In this document: positions 18,052-29,860 of the stretch, piece by piece
How positions within the stretch are numbered: the first letter of the stretch is position 1
Layout: each line of letters begins with the position of its first letter
NCBI GenBank assembly: GCA_015689745.1
Contig: WVSO01000023.1
Span: forward strand, 1 to 43,237
Reading direction: 5' to 3'
DNA length: 43,237 nucleotides
Origin: Rhodobacterales bacterium HKCCSP123
GTDB lineage: Bacteria; Pseudomonadota; Alphaproteobacteria; Rhodobacterales; Rhodobacteraceae
Made by a program: the position numbers and the translations under genes
Notes under the pieces: generated by a model
Told to the model about the DNA's origin: nothing
What the model saw: only the letters and a program-made list of their open reading frames with translations
Databases searched by the model: none

Positions 18052-19097
18052 ACTTCGCCTCTGACAACACCGGGCCGGTGCATCCGCGCATCATGGAGGC
18101 GGTCATGGTCGCCAACGCGGGCAGCGCGATGCCCTATGGCAACGACGACACCACCCGCGCCGCTCGGGACGCGGTGCGCGCGCTTTTCGAAGCGCCCGAG
18201 GCGGCGGTGGAATTCGTCGCCACAGGCAGCGTCGCAAATGCGCTGGCGCTGGCCTGTCTCGTGACGCCGTGGGACGGTGTCTTCTGCCACCGGGTCGCCC
18301 ATGTGGAAGAGGACGAGTGCGGCGCGCCGGAGTTCTATTCGAACGCCAAGCTGATCCTCGTCGATGGCGACGACGCGAAGATGGGGCCGGACGCGCTGGA
18401 GGCCGCGATCCTGCAGGCTGCCGACCGCGGCGTACATGGTGTGCAGCCCGGCGCGGTGACTTTGACCAACATCACTGAGCGCGGCACGGTCTACACCCTG
18501 GCCGAGATCCGCGCCCTGACCGACGTGGCGCGGGCCCATGGCCTGCCGGTCCATCTGGACGGCGCGCGCTTCGCCAATGCCTGCGCAGCGCTCGGGTGCA
18601 GCCCGGCCGAGATGACGTGGAAGGCGGGCATAGATGCGGTCAGCTTCGGCGGAACGAAGAACGGCTGCATGGGGGTTGAGGCGGTGGTTCTGTTCGACCC
18701 CGCCAGGGGCCGCGAGCTTGAGCTGCGCCGCAAGCGGGGCGGGCACCTGTTCTCCAAGCACCGGTTTCTCTCGGCGCAGATGGGTGCCTATTGCGAGGGT
18801 GGCCTGTGGCTCGAGATGGCAGAGGCCGCGAATGCCCGCATGGCGCAGCTCTTGCAGGGACTCGCCCGCGTGCCAGGTGCGCGCATGGCGCATCCGGCCG
18901 CGGCAAATCTCGGATATCTCGACCTTCCGCGCGACGCCCATGAGCGCGCCTTTGCCGCCGGGGCGAAATACTACACCTATCCGGGCGACGCGATGGACGT
19001 CGCGCAAGCGGGCGCGCATGTCCGGTGCCGCATCGTCTGCGATTGGTCGAAACCGGCGGAGGATGTCGAGGCGCTGCTTGCCGCCTGGGCAGGCTGA
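18048..19097 (+). CDS. ltaE: Low-specificity L-threonine aldolase
   Basis: A 349-residue PLP enzyme of the beta-eliminating lyase group that splits threonine or allo-threonine to glycine and acetaldehyde. Seen: FASDNTGPVHPRI at the start, GSVANALAL, HVEEDECGAPEF, the aspartate that binds the PLP ring in HLDGARFANA, and the Schiff-base Lys204 in SFGGTKNGCMG. The start is GTG 18048 within a GTGA overlap with the ycgN stop, preceded by GAGGAG 8 bp upstream. Thus ribF, ycgN and ltaE form one translationally linked unit; no metabolic reason for the grouping is evident. Confidence 0.88.
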   Translation: MNFASDNTGPVHPRIMEAVMVANAGSAMPYGNDDTTRAARDAVRALFEAPEAAVEFVATGSVANALALACLVTPWDGVFCHRVAHVEEDECGAPEFYSNAKLILVDGDDAKMGPDALEAAILQAADRGVHGVQPGAVTLTNITERGTVYTLAEIRALTDVARAHGLPVHLDGARFANACAALGCSPAEMTWKAGIDAVSFGGTKNGCMGVEAVVLFDPARGRELELRRKRGGHLFSKHRFLSAQMGAYCEGGLWLEMAEAANARMAQLLQGLARVPGARMAHPAAANLGYLDLPRDAHERAFAAGAKYYTYPGDAMDVAQAGAHVRCRIVCDWSKPAEDVEALLAAWAG

Positions 19098-19106
19098 GAC
19101 CGGGGG

Positions 19107-19883
19107 TCAGGCGAGACCGTCGAGAAAGATGCCGATCGCCGCCGCGACCGCAGCCGGATGCGTGATCGGAACCATGTGTCCGGCCCCGTCGATCACGACG
19201 CGGCTGTGGCCGGGGAACGCGGTGCCGAGGGCCGTCTGGACCGCGGATATCACCGGCGGGCTCTCGCCCCCTTCGATCAGCAGGACCGGACAGGCCAGCT
19301 GCCCCAGCCGCGGGAGGAGACCTGCGCGATCGTCATGGAGCGCGGGGTGGCTGGCGACGATCACCCAGATCCGGTCGATCATGTAGCGCCGCTGCGCGAC
19401 GGGCATCGCATCGAGCGGGGTTCCGCCGCCCCAGAGCGACAGGAAAAGGCGCGCTGCGCCCTCATGGTCGCCGGCCTCCCACAGCGGGTCGAGACCCGCG
19501 ATGGCCGCGTCATGGGCGCGGGAGGCAGGATGGCCGGCAGCGGCGGCGAACAGGACCGGCTCGATCAGGGTCAGGCTCGCCACCCGGTCGGGATGGTCGA
19601 GCGCGAGCCGCAAGGCCACCGTCGCGCCGAAGCTGTGACCGACCAGGTGGCAGGGCGTATCGGGAAGATGACCGGCCGCGGCCCGGGTCGCCTGGTCGTG
19701 ATAGTCGAGGGACGGATCGCGGGCAGGCCCGCGTCCGTGGCCGACAAGGTCGGGGGCGGTCATCGTCAGGCGATCGGAGAGGGACCGGGCCAGGCCATCC
19801 CAGGCGCCGGAATGGGCAAGCGAACAATGCAGGAGCACGGCAGGCTCGCCACCCTGCCCCCAGCTACGGGCGAAGCCGCTCAC
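19107..19883 (-). CDS. Alpha/beta-fold hydrolase
   Basis: A 258-residue cytoplasmic hydrolase without a signal peptide. Landmarks are VLLHCSLAHSGAW (oxyanion region), DLVGHGRG, the nucleophile elbow VGHSFGAT, and the terminal DGAGHMVPITHP that supplies the catalytic His. It resembles many esterase/C-C hydrolase-like proteins; the substrate is unknown. The start is GTG 19883, overlapping the isomerase-like stop as GTGA, since the region between there and the next upstream start codes only for the neighbour. It forms an operon with the HCCA-isomerase-like gene, a combination suggestive of aromatic ring degradation (inference). Confidence 0.82.
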   Translation of the reverse strand: MSGFARSWGQGGEPAVLLHCSLAHSGAWDGLARSLSDRLTMTAPDLVGHGRGPARDPSLDYHDQATRAAAGHLPDTPCHLVGHSFGATVALRLALDHPDRVASLTLIEPVLFAAAAGHPASRAHDAAIAGLDPLWEAGDHEGAARLFLSLWGGGTPLDAMPVAQRRYMIDRIWVIVASHPALHDDRAGLLPRLGQLACPVLLIEGGESPPVISAVQTALGTAFPGHSRVVIDGAGHMVPITHPAAVAAAIGIFLDGLA

Positions 19884-20482
19884 AGCTTGCCGGCAAGGTA
19901 CAGGTCCAGGTCCTCGATCCGGTCCTGGCCCCAGAACCTCTCGGAGCCGTCGACGATGTAGAAGGGCGCGCCGAAGACACCCGCGCTCACCGCCTCCTCG
20001 GTGTGGCGCACGTAATCCTCGGCTCCGGCCAGCATGCCCATCCCGGCCAGACCGCGGTCGAAACCCGCGGCCTCCAGGCAATCGGCGATCACGTCATCCT
20101 CGGCGATGTCGCGCCTGTCGCGCCAGACGGCGCCGGTGAAGGCGTGGACGAGCGCGCCGAGGTCACCGCCCCCGGCCTTCCGGGCCGCGATGAACGCATA
20201 GGACGACGGTGCGGGGTTCACCGCCCGATACGGCGGGTCCAGATCGAGCGGAAGGCCATGCTTGGCAGATTGGCGGCGCAGCTCCTGCAGGCGGTACTCG
20301 AGGCGCGCGGGGTGGCGCTCTTTCACGGGGGTGCCGCCGGTGCGCGCGAAGACCGTGCCGGTCAGGTCCATCGGCTTGTAGGTGATGGTCGCGCCGTGCC
20401 GGGCAGCCACCTCCTCCATGCGCGTGCCGGCAAGGTAGGTGTAGGGCGAGACAGTGGAGAAGTAGTAATCAATCTGGGCCAT
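19880..20482 (-). CDS. 2-hydroxychromene-2-carboxylate isomerase family protein
   Basis: A 200-residue DsbA-like thioredoxin-fold protein of the kappa-class GST/HCCA isomerase group. [15 protein letters not shown] at the N terminus carries Ser in place of a thiol-redox Cys pair, as in these glutathione-dependent isomerases. The helical insertion follows, and [22 protein letters not shown] is the family's C-terminal signature. The founder isomerises 2-hydroxychromene-2-carboxylate in naphthalene breakdown, but most relatives have unknown substrates. ATG 20482 is preceded by AAAGGGG. It is the first gene of a two-gene operon with a promoter at 20516-20543. Confidence 0.85.
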   Translation of the reverse strand: MAQIDYYFSTVSPYTYLAGTRMEEVAARHGATITYKPMDLTGTVFARTGGTPVKERHPARLEYRLQELRRQSAKHGLPLDLDPPYRAVNPAPSSYAFIAARKAGGGDLGALVHAFTGAVWRDRRDIAEDDVIADCLEAAGFDRGLAGMGMLAGAEDYVRHTEEAVSAGVFGAPFYIVDGSERFWGQDRIEDLDLYLAGKL

Positions 20483-20515
20483 GTGCGGCGCCCCTTTCTT
20501 TTCGGCTTTGCGCGG

Positions 20516-20543
20516 ACAGTAGACGGGTGCTAGGGGGTGTCAA
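20516..20543 (-). promoter_or_regulatory. Promoter of the HCCA-isomerase-like operon
   Basis: On the minus strand a perfect TTGACA (20543-20538), a 16-bp spacer, and TACTGT (20521-20516). The start would fall near 20509, about 27 nt before the ATG at 20482. Confidence 0.5.
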
Positions 20544-20592
20544 CATCCCGGGCCGGGGGCCCCGGGGAAGGCTGCCACGAGGGACACCAGAC

Positions 20593-21621
20593 ATGCCTGC
20601 ACAAGACCCGAAGCTCATTTCCGGGAACGCCAACCGTACGCTCGCCGAGGCGATCAGCCGCCGGATGTCGATGCACAGGGGAATGCAGGTCGGATTGGTC
20701 GATGCCCGGGTCGAGCGGTTCAACGATGGCGAAGTCTTCGTCGAGGTCTTCGAGAACGTCCGCGGCGAGGACATGTTCATCATCCAGCCGACCTCGAAGC
20801 CGGCCAATGACAACCTGATGGAGCTGCTGATCATGGCCGACGCGCTGCGCCGGTCCTCGGCGGCGCGGATCACCGCCGTGATCCCCTATTTCGGTTACGC
20901 AAGGCAGGACCGCCGCACCAAGGCACGCACGCCGATCAGCGCCAAGATGGTGGCCAACATGATGACCGCGGGCGGGATCGAGCGGGTCCTGACGATGGAC
21001 CTGCACGCGGCCCAGATCCAGGGCTTCTTCGACATCCCGGTCGACAACCTCTACGCCTCGCCGATCTTCGCGCTCGACATCCTGCACCAGATGAACGGCG
21101 ACATGTCCGACGTCATGGTCGTCTCGCCGGACGTGGGCGGCGTGGCCCGCGCGCGCGAGCTGGCGACGCGCATCGGTGCACCGCTCGCCATCGTGGACAA
21201 GCGCCGCGAGAAGGCGGGCGAGGTCGCGGGCATGACCGTGATCGGTGAGGTGACCGGGCAGAAATGCATCATCGTCGATGACATCTGCGACACCGCCGGA
21301 ACGCTCTGCAAGGCGGCCGATACGCTGATGGAAGCCGGCGCGACCGAGGTCCACGCCTACACGACCCACGGTGTCCTGTCGGGGCCCGCGGTCGAACGGA
21401 TCACCGGCTCGGTGCTGAAGTCGCTCGTCATCACGGACACGATCGAGGCCACCCGGGAAGCTGCCGCCTGCCCCAACATCCGCATGGTGCCGACGGCCCC
21501 CATGTTCGCGCAGGCGATCGTCAACATCTGGAACGGCACCAGCGTCTCGTCCCTCTTCGACACGAACAGCCTCGTGCCGATCTACGAGGGGCTCTACCCC
21601 AAGGGGATGTGGGGCCGCTGA
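20593..21621 (+). CDS. prs: Ribose-phosphate pyrophosphokinase
   Basis: A 342-residue PRPP synthetase that transfers diphosphate from ATP to ribose 5-phosphate, supplying purine, pyrimidine, histidine and NAD synthesis. Seen: [11 protein letters not shown], the regulatory/ATP segment [49 protein letters not shown] and the PRPP loop DDICDTAGT (229-237). ATG 20593 follows GAGGGA. In-frame codons upstream are not conserved in the family. It is divergent from the isomerase-like gene and ends 4 bp before the convergent exporter gene. Confidence 0.96.
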   Translation: MPAQDPKLISGNANRTLAEAISRRMSMHRGMQVGLVDARVERFNDGEVFVEVFENVRGEDMFIIQPTSKPANDNLMELLIMADALRRSSAARITAVIPYFGYARQDRRTKARTPISAKMVANMMTAGGIERVLTMDLHAAQIQGFFDIPVDNLYASPIFALDILHQMNGDMSDVMVVSPDVGGVARARELATRIGAPLAIVDKRREKAGEVAGMTVIGEVTGQKCIIVDDICDTAGTLCKAADTLMEAGATEVHAYTTHGVLSGPAVERITGSVLKSLVITDTIEATREAAACPNIRMVPTAPMFAQAIVNIWNGTSVSSLFDTNSLVPIYEGLYPKGMWGR

Positions 21622-21625
21622 GCCG

Positions 21626-22828
21626 CTAGCGCGTCGCCTGCCGCCAGGCGACGGGCAGGACGACCGCCACGATCAGGGCGGCCAGAGCGAAGGGCGCGCC
21701 GGGCCAGTAGAGCGGCGCCCCCTCGCCCACGAAACCTCCGAAGACCGGCGTGAAGACCAGCGGCGCCAGCACCGCCGCGAGCGAGGCGAGCGCCGCGATC
21801 ACGCCCTGCACCATGCCCTGCCGGTCCTCGTCCACGCTGTTGGCTGCCATCGCCGTCAGAGTCGGCGGCACCAGGTCGGTCAGGGCCGAAAGCGGCAGCA
21901 GGATCACGACCGCCCAGAGCGCCGTGGCGACGCTGAACCCCGCGAATGCCACCAGCGACAGGGCCAGGCCCGCGAGCATCAGCCACCGTTCGCCCAGCAC
22001 CGCGATGGCCCGCGGCATGACGAAGACCTGCGACAGCGCCGCCAGCAGCCCGTAGGCCGACAACGACAGGCCGATCACCAGCGTGGACCAGCCAAAGACC
22101 TCGCGGCCCCAGAAGCTCCAGAGCGTGACATAGACCATGTTCGCGAACTCGAAGAGGCCGAGGCAGACCAGCGGGATGGCAAGGCCGCGGATGCGGAAGG
22201 CGCGGAAGATCGTCCCGAACGGGTTCAGGTCCCGCGCGCCGAAGGGGCGGCGATGCTCGGGCCGGAGCGACTCGGGCAGGACAAACAGACCGAAGGCCAC
22301 GTTCAGCGCGGCCAGCCCCGCCGCCAGCCAGAAGGGCGCCGAGACGTGCCAGGCCGCGGCAACGCCACCAAGCGCGGGGCCGAGCACGAAGCCGATGCCG
22401 AAGGCTGCGCCGATCAGCCCGAAGCGGGCCGCGCGCGCCTCGCGCGGGGTGATGTCCGAGACATAGGCGGTGGCGGTGATGTAGGTCGCGCCCGCCAGCC
22501 CCGCGAGCGTGCGACCGACGAGGAGCAGCCAGAAGGCGTCGGCCAGCGCCATGATGACGTAGTCCAGCGCAAGGAAGGCCAGCGCCGCCAGAAGCACGGG
22601 CTTGCGCCCGAAGGCGTCCGAGATCGAGCCGACGATGGGCGCGAAGATGAACTGCGCCGCGGCGTAGGAGGCCAGAAGGATCCCGCCCCAGAACGCCCCC
22701 TGCCCCGCATCCGCCGCGCCGACCCGGTCCATCAGCTCGGGCATGATCGGGAAGACGATGCCGATCCCGATGGCGTCGATCATCAGGGTGGCGAGGATGA
22801 AGAGAAAGGGGCCGGTCGGGCGGGTCAT
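21626..22828 (-). CDS. TetA-like MFS transporter
   Basis: A 400-residue inner-membrane protein with twelve predicted helices of the major facilitator superfamily, drug:H+ antiporter branch. Motif A in loop 2-3 is GSISDAFGRKP (67-77). The helix-5 antiporter motif is GFVLGPALGGVAA. The first helix LATLMIDAIGIGIVFPIMPEL is typical of the tetracycline-exporter group. Chromosomal relatives in alphaproteobacteria are often labelled tetracycline-resistance MFS without proof; the substrate is not known. No TetR-type repressor gene is adjacent. The start of the S41-like gene lies 131 bp away, divergent. Confidence 0.88.
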   Translation of the reverse strand: MTRPTGPFLFILATLMIDAIGIGIVFPIMPELMDRVGAADAGQGAFWGGILLASYAAAQFIFAPIVGSISDAFGRKPVLLAALAFLALDYVIMALADAFWLLLVGRTLAGLAGATYITATAYVSDITPREARAARFGLIGAAFGIGFVLGPALGGVAAAWHVSAPFWLAAGLAALNVAFGLFVLPESLRPEHRRPFGARDLNPFGTIFRAFRIRGLAIPLVCLGLFEFANMVYVTLWSFWGREVFGWSTLVIGLSLSAYGLLAALSQVFVMPRAIAVLGERWLMLAGLALSLVAFAGFSVATALWAVVILLPLSALTDLVPPTLTAMAANSVDEDRQGMVQGVIAALASLAAVLAPLVFTPVFGGFVGEGAPLYWPGAPFALAALIVAVVLPVAWRQATR

Positions 22829-22959
22829 GTCCCGCTATGGGTCGGGGTGAAGGGGAAGGCAAGGTCGCGGCGCTTGCCGAGCACCGATGAACACGGGCCG
22901 CAAGTGTCAGCGGCAAACCCTTCCTCGACAATGCCTCGCGCTTGCATGCAGATGAACGC

Positions 22960-24138
22960 ATGTCGCTGATCCATGATCTTGAGACGCTGGAGAGAACTGT
23001 CCTGCAGACCGACCCCGGTTTCCGGTCAATCGACCGCGAGGACCTGGATCGTCACATCGGCGAGGCCCGGCAAGACGCCCTTGCCGATGCGAAGGACGCG
23101 TTCCTCCTTTCGCTGATGCGGCTCATGGCTCTTCCGCGGAACGGGCATACACGGCTGATCCCGAACACCGCCATCTCGGTCCTGCCTTTCAGGTTCGCAA
23201 ACATCGGCACCGATGTCCGGCTGCTTGCGGCCCCGTCCGGCCCTGCCGGGGCGGTCGGCGGCGCATTGATATCCATCAACGGAATTCCCCTGGGCGAGAT
23301 CGAACGCGCTGCGGAGACTGTCCTGGCCGGAACACCGCAACGAAGACGCGTCATCGGGCCGATCCTGTTCGCCTGGCCGGGCGCGTTGGTCGGCTTGGGC
23401 GTGTGGTCCGGCAGCGGCACACTTGAATACGGGATACGCAACGATGCGGGACGGATCAGCGCGCTGGTTCCGGACATGGCAAACAGGGTTCCCGGATCCG
23501 CGCTCTACCCGCGAAACGAGCATGGGAAAGCCGACGCCTCCTGGTCTCCCGAGAGCTTTCTGGAGGTATGGGACTACGGTCAACGCGGACTGCTCATGGC
23601 GCTTCCGAGTTTCTTGGACCCCGATGAAACCGACTTGTCGAAGGCGATTGCCAAGGCGGCAAGCCTCGCACGATCGCGCCCCCATGCGCCGCTTCTTCTT
23701 GATGTTCGAGGCAATACGGGCGGCGACTTTCTCCGGACGATGCCCTTGATCGACGCGATCTCGGGGGGTGCGGAAGATCGGCGGGTCGGCGTGCTTGTCG
23801 ACAAGTTCACCTTCTCAGCCGCCATCGTCTTCGTCGCCCTCCTGAAGCACCGTCTCGGAACACGGTTGGAGCTCATCGGGGAAGAGATGGGGGACGGCCT
23901 GACATTCTTCGCGGAAGGAGGAACGATCGACCTGTCGAGCGGCGCAGTCGTACGATACTCATCGGCCCTTCATGACTGGGCGGGCGGTCGCATCGACGAC
24001 ACCACTCCGACCGAGATCGCCGAGAAGATCGTCCCGGTCGGATCGCTGGAGTTGGACCGGAGCTGGACCGGGCATCCGGACGACGACGCATCGCGGGATC
24101 GGCTCTGCCGCGAGGTGCTCGACAGCCTGAACTCCTAG
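22960..24138 (+). CDS. S41 family peptidase-like protein
   Basis: A 392-residue protein that resembles IRBP-type S41 (tail-specific) serine peptidases. Seen: an N-terminal helical region, the NGHT motif (62-65), LLLDVRGNTGGDF (245-257), a core strand of the S41 fold, and DKFTFSAAIVF with the probable catalytic Ser286, followed by GEEMGDGLTFF. There is no signal peptide and no clear PDZ domain, unusual for a family mostly exported. ATG 22960 has no evident ribosome binding site; TTG 22942 is an alternative and the frame is open back to 22891. GC content is lower than the surroundings (35/60 at 23581-23640 against 47/60 at 22321-22380). Function uncertain. Confidence 0.65.
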   Translation: MSLIHDLETLERTVLQTDPGFRSIDREDLDRHIGEARQDALADAKDAFLLSLMRLMALPRNGHTRLIPNTAISVLPFRFANIGTDVRLLAAPSGPAGAVGGALISINGIPLGEIERAAETVLAGTPQRRRVIGPILFAWPGALVGLGVWSGSGTLEYGIRNDAGRISALVPDMANRVPGSALYPRNEHGKADASWSPESFLEVWDYGQRGLLMALPSFLDPDETDLSKAIAKAASLARSRPHAPLLLDVRGNTGGDFLRTMPLIDAISGGAEDRRVGVLVDKFTFSAAIVFVALLKHRLGTRLELIGEEMGDGLTFFAEGGTIDLSSGAVVRYSSALHDWAGGRIDDTTPTEIAEKIVPVGSLELDRSWTGHPDDDASRDRLCREVLDSLNS

Positions 24139-24175
24139 TCGGTTGCCTGCTTTGTCGCACAGCGCCCGAACTGCG

Positions 24176-24526
24176 TCAGTAGAGCTGCCAATCATCCTCG
24201 TCCGACAGCTCGCCAAGCGCCATCCAGTCGGCGCGGATGCGGGCGACACGGCTGTCGCCCCAGGTGCGGAAGACAAGCACGAAGCCCTCTGGTGTGATGG
24301 TCTCGGCGCGCAGGTCGGCGCGCTGGTTGGTGTCGCCGCCGGTATCCCACATCGAGATCGCGACCTGCACCATCGGCTGCGCCCGGAACGCCTCGGAAAA
24401 GGTCACGGCATGGCGCGACTCGCGCGGGCCATCCCCGGACCACATCGGACCGTTGTCCTCGAGATCGCTGAACATGATGACCGAGTCCTGTTCGACCCCG
24501 ATCATGTGGTGAGAGAGACGTTTCAT
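24176..24526 (-). CDS. H-type lectin domain protein
   Basis: A 116-residue protein. Residues 35-105 match the H-type lectin pattern of discoidins: FSEAFRAQPMVQVAISMWD, then NQRADLRAETITPEGFVLVFRTWGD and RIRADWMALG. In animals these domains bind N-acetylgalactosamine; bacterial ones are little studied. There is no signal peptide. The first 34 residues are charged (DLEDNGPMWSGDGPRE). AAGG lies before ATG 24526. It is convergent with the S41-like gene (37 bp apart) and sits 98 bp upstream of the atp operon terminator on the same strand. Confidence 0.72.
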   Translation of the reverse strand: MKRLSHHMIGVEQDSVIMFSDLEDNGPMWSGDGPRESRHAVTFSEAFRAQPMVQVAISMWDTGGDTNQRADLRAETITPEGFVLVFRTWGDSRVARIRADWMALGELSDEDDWQLY

Positions 24527-24623
24527 CCGTCGCCTTGTCCGCTCCGCTCGATCCCTGCTCGATACCGGACGACTATGCCCGGCCCGTGGACAGATACCGG
24601 CAAAAGCGGGGCATTGACGATAG

Positions 24624-24657
24624 AAAAGGCCCCCGCAGCACGCTGCAGGGGCCTTTT
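24624..24657. terminator. Terminator of the atp operon, symmetric
   Basis: A long inverted repeat: AAAAGGCCCC and GCAG on the left, CTGC and GGGGCCTTTT on the right, with one-base imperfections and a CACG-type loop. T-runs follow on both strands, so it can stop transcription from atpC (minus) and any read-through on the plus strand. It lies 22 bp past the atpC stop. Confidence 0.88.
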
Positions 24658-24678
24658 CGGGTCATCACGCGCGGGCGT

Positions 24679-25098
24679 TCAGCCCATCATGTGTCCCTTG
24701 GCGGCCTCCATGTCGGACAGGAGCTTGGCCATCGCATCCGCGGCATTCTGGGGTGCCTCGGTGTCGGCACGAGCCTTGTCGAGAGCCTCGCGCGCCTCGG
24801 CGATGAAGCCGTCCATCATCTCGGCCGTGACCTCGCTGACCGGCAGGGCACGCTCGGCCAGCACGGTGACCGAGGGGCCCGCCACGTCGGCGAAGCCGCC
24901 GGTGACGAAATAGGCCGTCTCCGCGCTGCCTGCAGCACCCTCGACGCGGAGGACACCGGGACGCAGCGTGGTGATCATCGGTGCGTGATCGGCCATCGCC
25001 GTCATGTCCCCGTCCGCGCCCGGGATCTGCACGGCGTCCACCTCGAAGGAGGCGAGGCGCCGCTCGGGCGAGACCAGGTCGAATTGCATCTTAGCCAT
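24679..25098 (-). CDS. atpC: F1 ATP synthase epsilon subunit
   Basis: A 139-residue epsilon subunit of the central stalk, which couples rotation and can inhibit ATP hydrolysis. The N-terminal beta-barrel begins [30 protein letters not shown] and contains the conserved [13 protein letters not shown]. The C-terminal helical part (about 90-139) is present, rich in Ala and acidic residues. Start ATG 25098; the internal ATG three codons later is possible. It is the last gene of atpHAGDC, 10 bp after atpD. Confidence 0.95.
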   Translation of the reverse strand: MAKMQFDLVSPERRLASFEVDAVQIPGADGDMTAMADHAPMITTLRPGVLRVEGAAGSAETAYFVTGGFADVAGPSVTVLAERALPVSEVTAEMMDGFIAEAREALDKARADTEAPQNAADAMAKLLSDMEAAKGHMMG

Positions 25099-25108
25099 TT
25101 CGGCCCCC

Positions 25109-26551
<1,443 letters not shown>

Positions 26552-27433
26552 TTAGAGCGCTTCAGCGCCCGAGATGATTTCGATCAGCTCGTTGGTGATG
26601 ACGGCCTGACGCGAGCGGTTGTACTCGATCGTCAGCCGCTCGATCATGTCGCCCGCGTTGCGGGTCGCGTTGTCCATCGCGGACATCCGCGCGCCCTGCT
26701 CGGAGGCGCCGTTTTCAAGCAAGGCGGCAAAGATCTGCGTGGCCACGCCGCGCGGCAGCAGGTCCTCGAGAACGGCCTCTTCCGAGGGTTCGTACTCGTA
26801 GAGCGGGCCGGTATCCTCGGCCGCGTCTTCGGCCGCGTCGAACTGGGCCGGGATGATCTGCGTTGCGGTCGGGACCTGGCTGATCACCGACTGGAAGCGG
26901 TTGAAGAAGATCGTGGCGACGTCGAACTCGCCCGCGTCGAAGCGGCCGAGGATGTCCGACGCGATGCCGGCGGCATCGGCATAGCCGAGGCGCTTCACCT
27001 CGCTCAGGTCGACATGGCCGACGAACTTGTCGGCATGGTCGCGCTTGAGCTGCTCACGGCCCTTCTTGCCGACGGTCAGGATCTTGACCGTCTTGCCGTC
27101 GCGCAAAAGCTCGTGAATGCGCGTGCGCGCCAGCTTCACGATCGACGAGTTGAAACCGCCGCACAGGCCGCGCTCCGCCGTCATCACGACCAGGAGATGC
27201 ACGTCCGACTTGCCGGTTCCGGCCAGAAGGCGGGGCGCGCCTTCGGCGTTGCCCACGGCGCGGGCGAGGCCGGACATGACGGCCTCCATCTTCTCCGCGT
27301 AGGGGCGCGCCATCTCCGCCGACTCCTGCGCACGGCGCAGTTTCGCGGCGGCGACCATCTGCATCGCCTTGGTGATCTTGCGGGTCGACTTGACCGACGC
27401 GATCCTGTTCTTGAGGTCCTTGAGATTGGGCAT
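26552..27433 (-). CDS. atpG: F1 ATP synthase gamma subunit
   Basis: A 293-residue rotor shaft subunit. The N-terminal helix [24 protein letters not shown] and the C-terminal helix [29 protein letters not shown], which form the coiled coil inside the alpha3beta3 ring, are both intact. An acidic stretch ([10 protein letters not shown], around 200) in the peripheral domain is longer than in E. coli. It lies between atpA and atpD with 12 and 18 bp gaps. Confidence 0.97.
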   Translation of the reverse strand: MPNLKDLKNRIASVKSTRKITKAMQMVAAAKLRRAQESAEMARPYAEKMEAVMSGLARAVGNAEGAPRLLAGTGKSDVHLLVVMTAERGLCGGFNSSIVKLARTRIHELLRDGKTVKILTVGKKGREQLKRDHADKFVGHVDLSEVKRLGYADAAGIASDILGRFDAGEFDVATIFFNRFQSVISQVPTATQIIPAQFDAAEDAAEDTGPLYEYEPSEEAVLEDLLPRGVATQIFAALLENGASEQGARMSAMDNATRNAGDMIERLTIEYNRSRQAVITNELIEIISGAEAL

Positions 27434-27445
27434 CTGTCAGACCCC

Positions 27446-28984
<1,539 letters not shown>

Positions 28985-28985
28985 C

Positions 28986-29546
28986 TTAACCGACCTCTTT
29001 CATCGTGTTCTGGAGTGCGTTGAGCTTCGCCTTGATCGAGGTGTCGATCATGCGGGACCCAACCTTGACGACAAGACCACCGATGAGGCTTTCATCGACG
29101 GTCGCATTCAGTTTCACATCACGGCCCACCGACGCCTTGAGCGTCGCGGCCAGTTTCTCGGCCTGCGCCTTGGTCAGCGCCTTGGCCGACACCACGTCTG
29201 CCGTGACTTCGCCCTTGTGCTCGGCGATCATCTCGCGGAGCGCACGCAGCATCGCGGGCAGCACGAACAGACGGCGCTTCTGGGCCATCAAGCGCAGCGT
29301 GTTGCCGGTGATCGTGCTCAGGCCCATCGCCTCGGCGACCTTGCCCATCGCCGCGCCGGACGCCTCGCGCCCGTAGATCGGCGAGGTGATCACGTCGCGC
29401 AGGTCGGCGCTTTCGGCCAGGGCCGCCTCGAGGGCCGCCACATCGCTTTCGAGCGCGGCGAGAGCGCCCTCTTCTTCGGCCAGATCGAACATCGCGGTCG
29501 CATAGCGGGCGGCGATGCCGGTCGAGATTGAAGCAGGTTCGCTCAC
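28986..29546 (-). CDS. atpH: F1 ATP synthase delta subunit
   Basis: A 186-residue peripheral-stalk subunit joining F1 to the F0 b subunits. [17 protein letters not shown] marks the N-terminal helical bundle, and [26 protein letters not shown] is the C-terminal signature. The start is set at GTG 29546, with AAAGG six bases upstream; a second GTG at 29552 lies too close to that site. It is the first gene of the operon. F0 genes are absent here, as is usual in alphaproteobacteria, where they form a separate operon. Confidence 0.94.
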   Translation of the reverse strand: MSEPASISTGIAARYATAMFDLAEEEGALAALESDVAALEAALAESADLRDVITSPIYGREASGAAMGKVAEAMGLSTITGNTLRLMAQKRRLFVLPAMLRALREMIAEHKGEVTADVVSAKALTKAQAEKLAATLKASVGRDVKLNATVDESLIGGLVVKVGSRMIDTSIKAKLNALQNTMKEVG

Positions 29547-29570
29547 GTCCACCCTTTCTCACATAGGAAG

Positions 29571-29600
29571 CCCGGAGAGGCGCGCAGTTGCGCCTCCGGG
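29571..29600 (-). other. Hairpin in the atpH leader
   Basis: CCCGGAGGCG (minus strand, 29600-29591) pairs with CGCCTCTCCGGG (29582-29571) with a two-base bulge. No T-run follows, so it is not a terminator. It lies about 25 bp before the atpH start and would be in the leader of the messenger. Confidence 0.5.
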
Positions 29601-29649
29601 CGTGTCGTTCTCGGCGGCGATGGCAGCCGTTTCCCCATAAATCGCCGGT

Positions 29650-29678
29650 GATGTAGCAGAGGCCCCTCAATGCTGCAA
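29650..29678 (-). promoter_or_regulatory. Candidate promoter of atpHAGDC
   Basis: On the minus strand TTGCAG (29678-29673), a 17-bp spacer and TACATC (29655-29650). This would give a leader of about 97 nt before atpH. The hexamers are only fair matches; it is the best-spaced pair I found in this region. Confidence 0.3.
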
Positions 29679-29749
29679 CCGCGATAGACTGCGCCCGCTT
29701 GGGTAGAAAATCTTTTCAGAACAATGGGCAAGGTGACTTGGCCAAATCT

Positions 29750-29783
29750 GCGACGCTTTGAAGCTTGCGCTTGCGACGCTTTG
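29750..29783. repeat. 11-bp direct repeat upstream of atp
   Basis: GCGACGCTTTG occurs at 29750-29760 and again at 29773-29783, a 23-bp period (about two helical turns), with AAGC-TTGC-GCTT between. Spacing on one DNA face suggests a possible regulator site (inference). Confidence 0.45.
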
Positions 29784-29814
29784 CCCTTTCCGGCCGCTTC
29801 GATTCTTAACGTCG

Positions 29815-29831
29815 CCGGGGCCGCGCCCCGG
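29815..29831 (-). terminator. Possible hairpin terminator of the methyltransferase gene
   Basis: CCGGGGC and GCCCCGG form a 7-bp stem with a 3-base loop, 30 bp past the minus-strand stop at 29861. No T-run follows, so intrinsic termination is doubtful. Confidence 0.35.
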
Positions 29832-29860
29832 ATGCGGCCAAGTCCCGGTAATCGTTGGAT

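Larger units (their letters stand above)
29547..29860. other. 314-bp upstream region of the atp operon
   Basis: No gene is visible. From the atp side it holds: an imperfect hairpin in the presumed leader (29571-29600), a candidate promoter (29650-29678), an A/T-rich patch near 29706-29722, an 11-bp direct repeat (GCGACGCTTTG at 29750-29760 and 29773-29783), and a 7-bp stem GC hairpin (29815-29831) downstream of the methyltransferase stop. I see no RNA gene. Confidence 0.6.

Noticed and set aside
21626..22828. Acquired tetracycline resistance gene
   Set aside because: The protein is TetA-like, but there is no tetR partner, no mobile element, and GC content equals the neighbours; a chromosomal exporter of unknown substrate is more likely.
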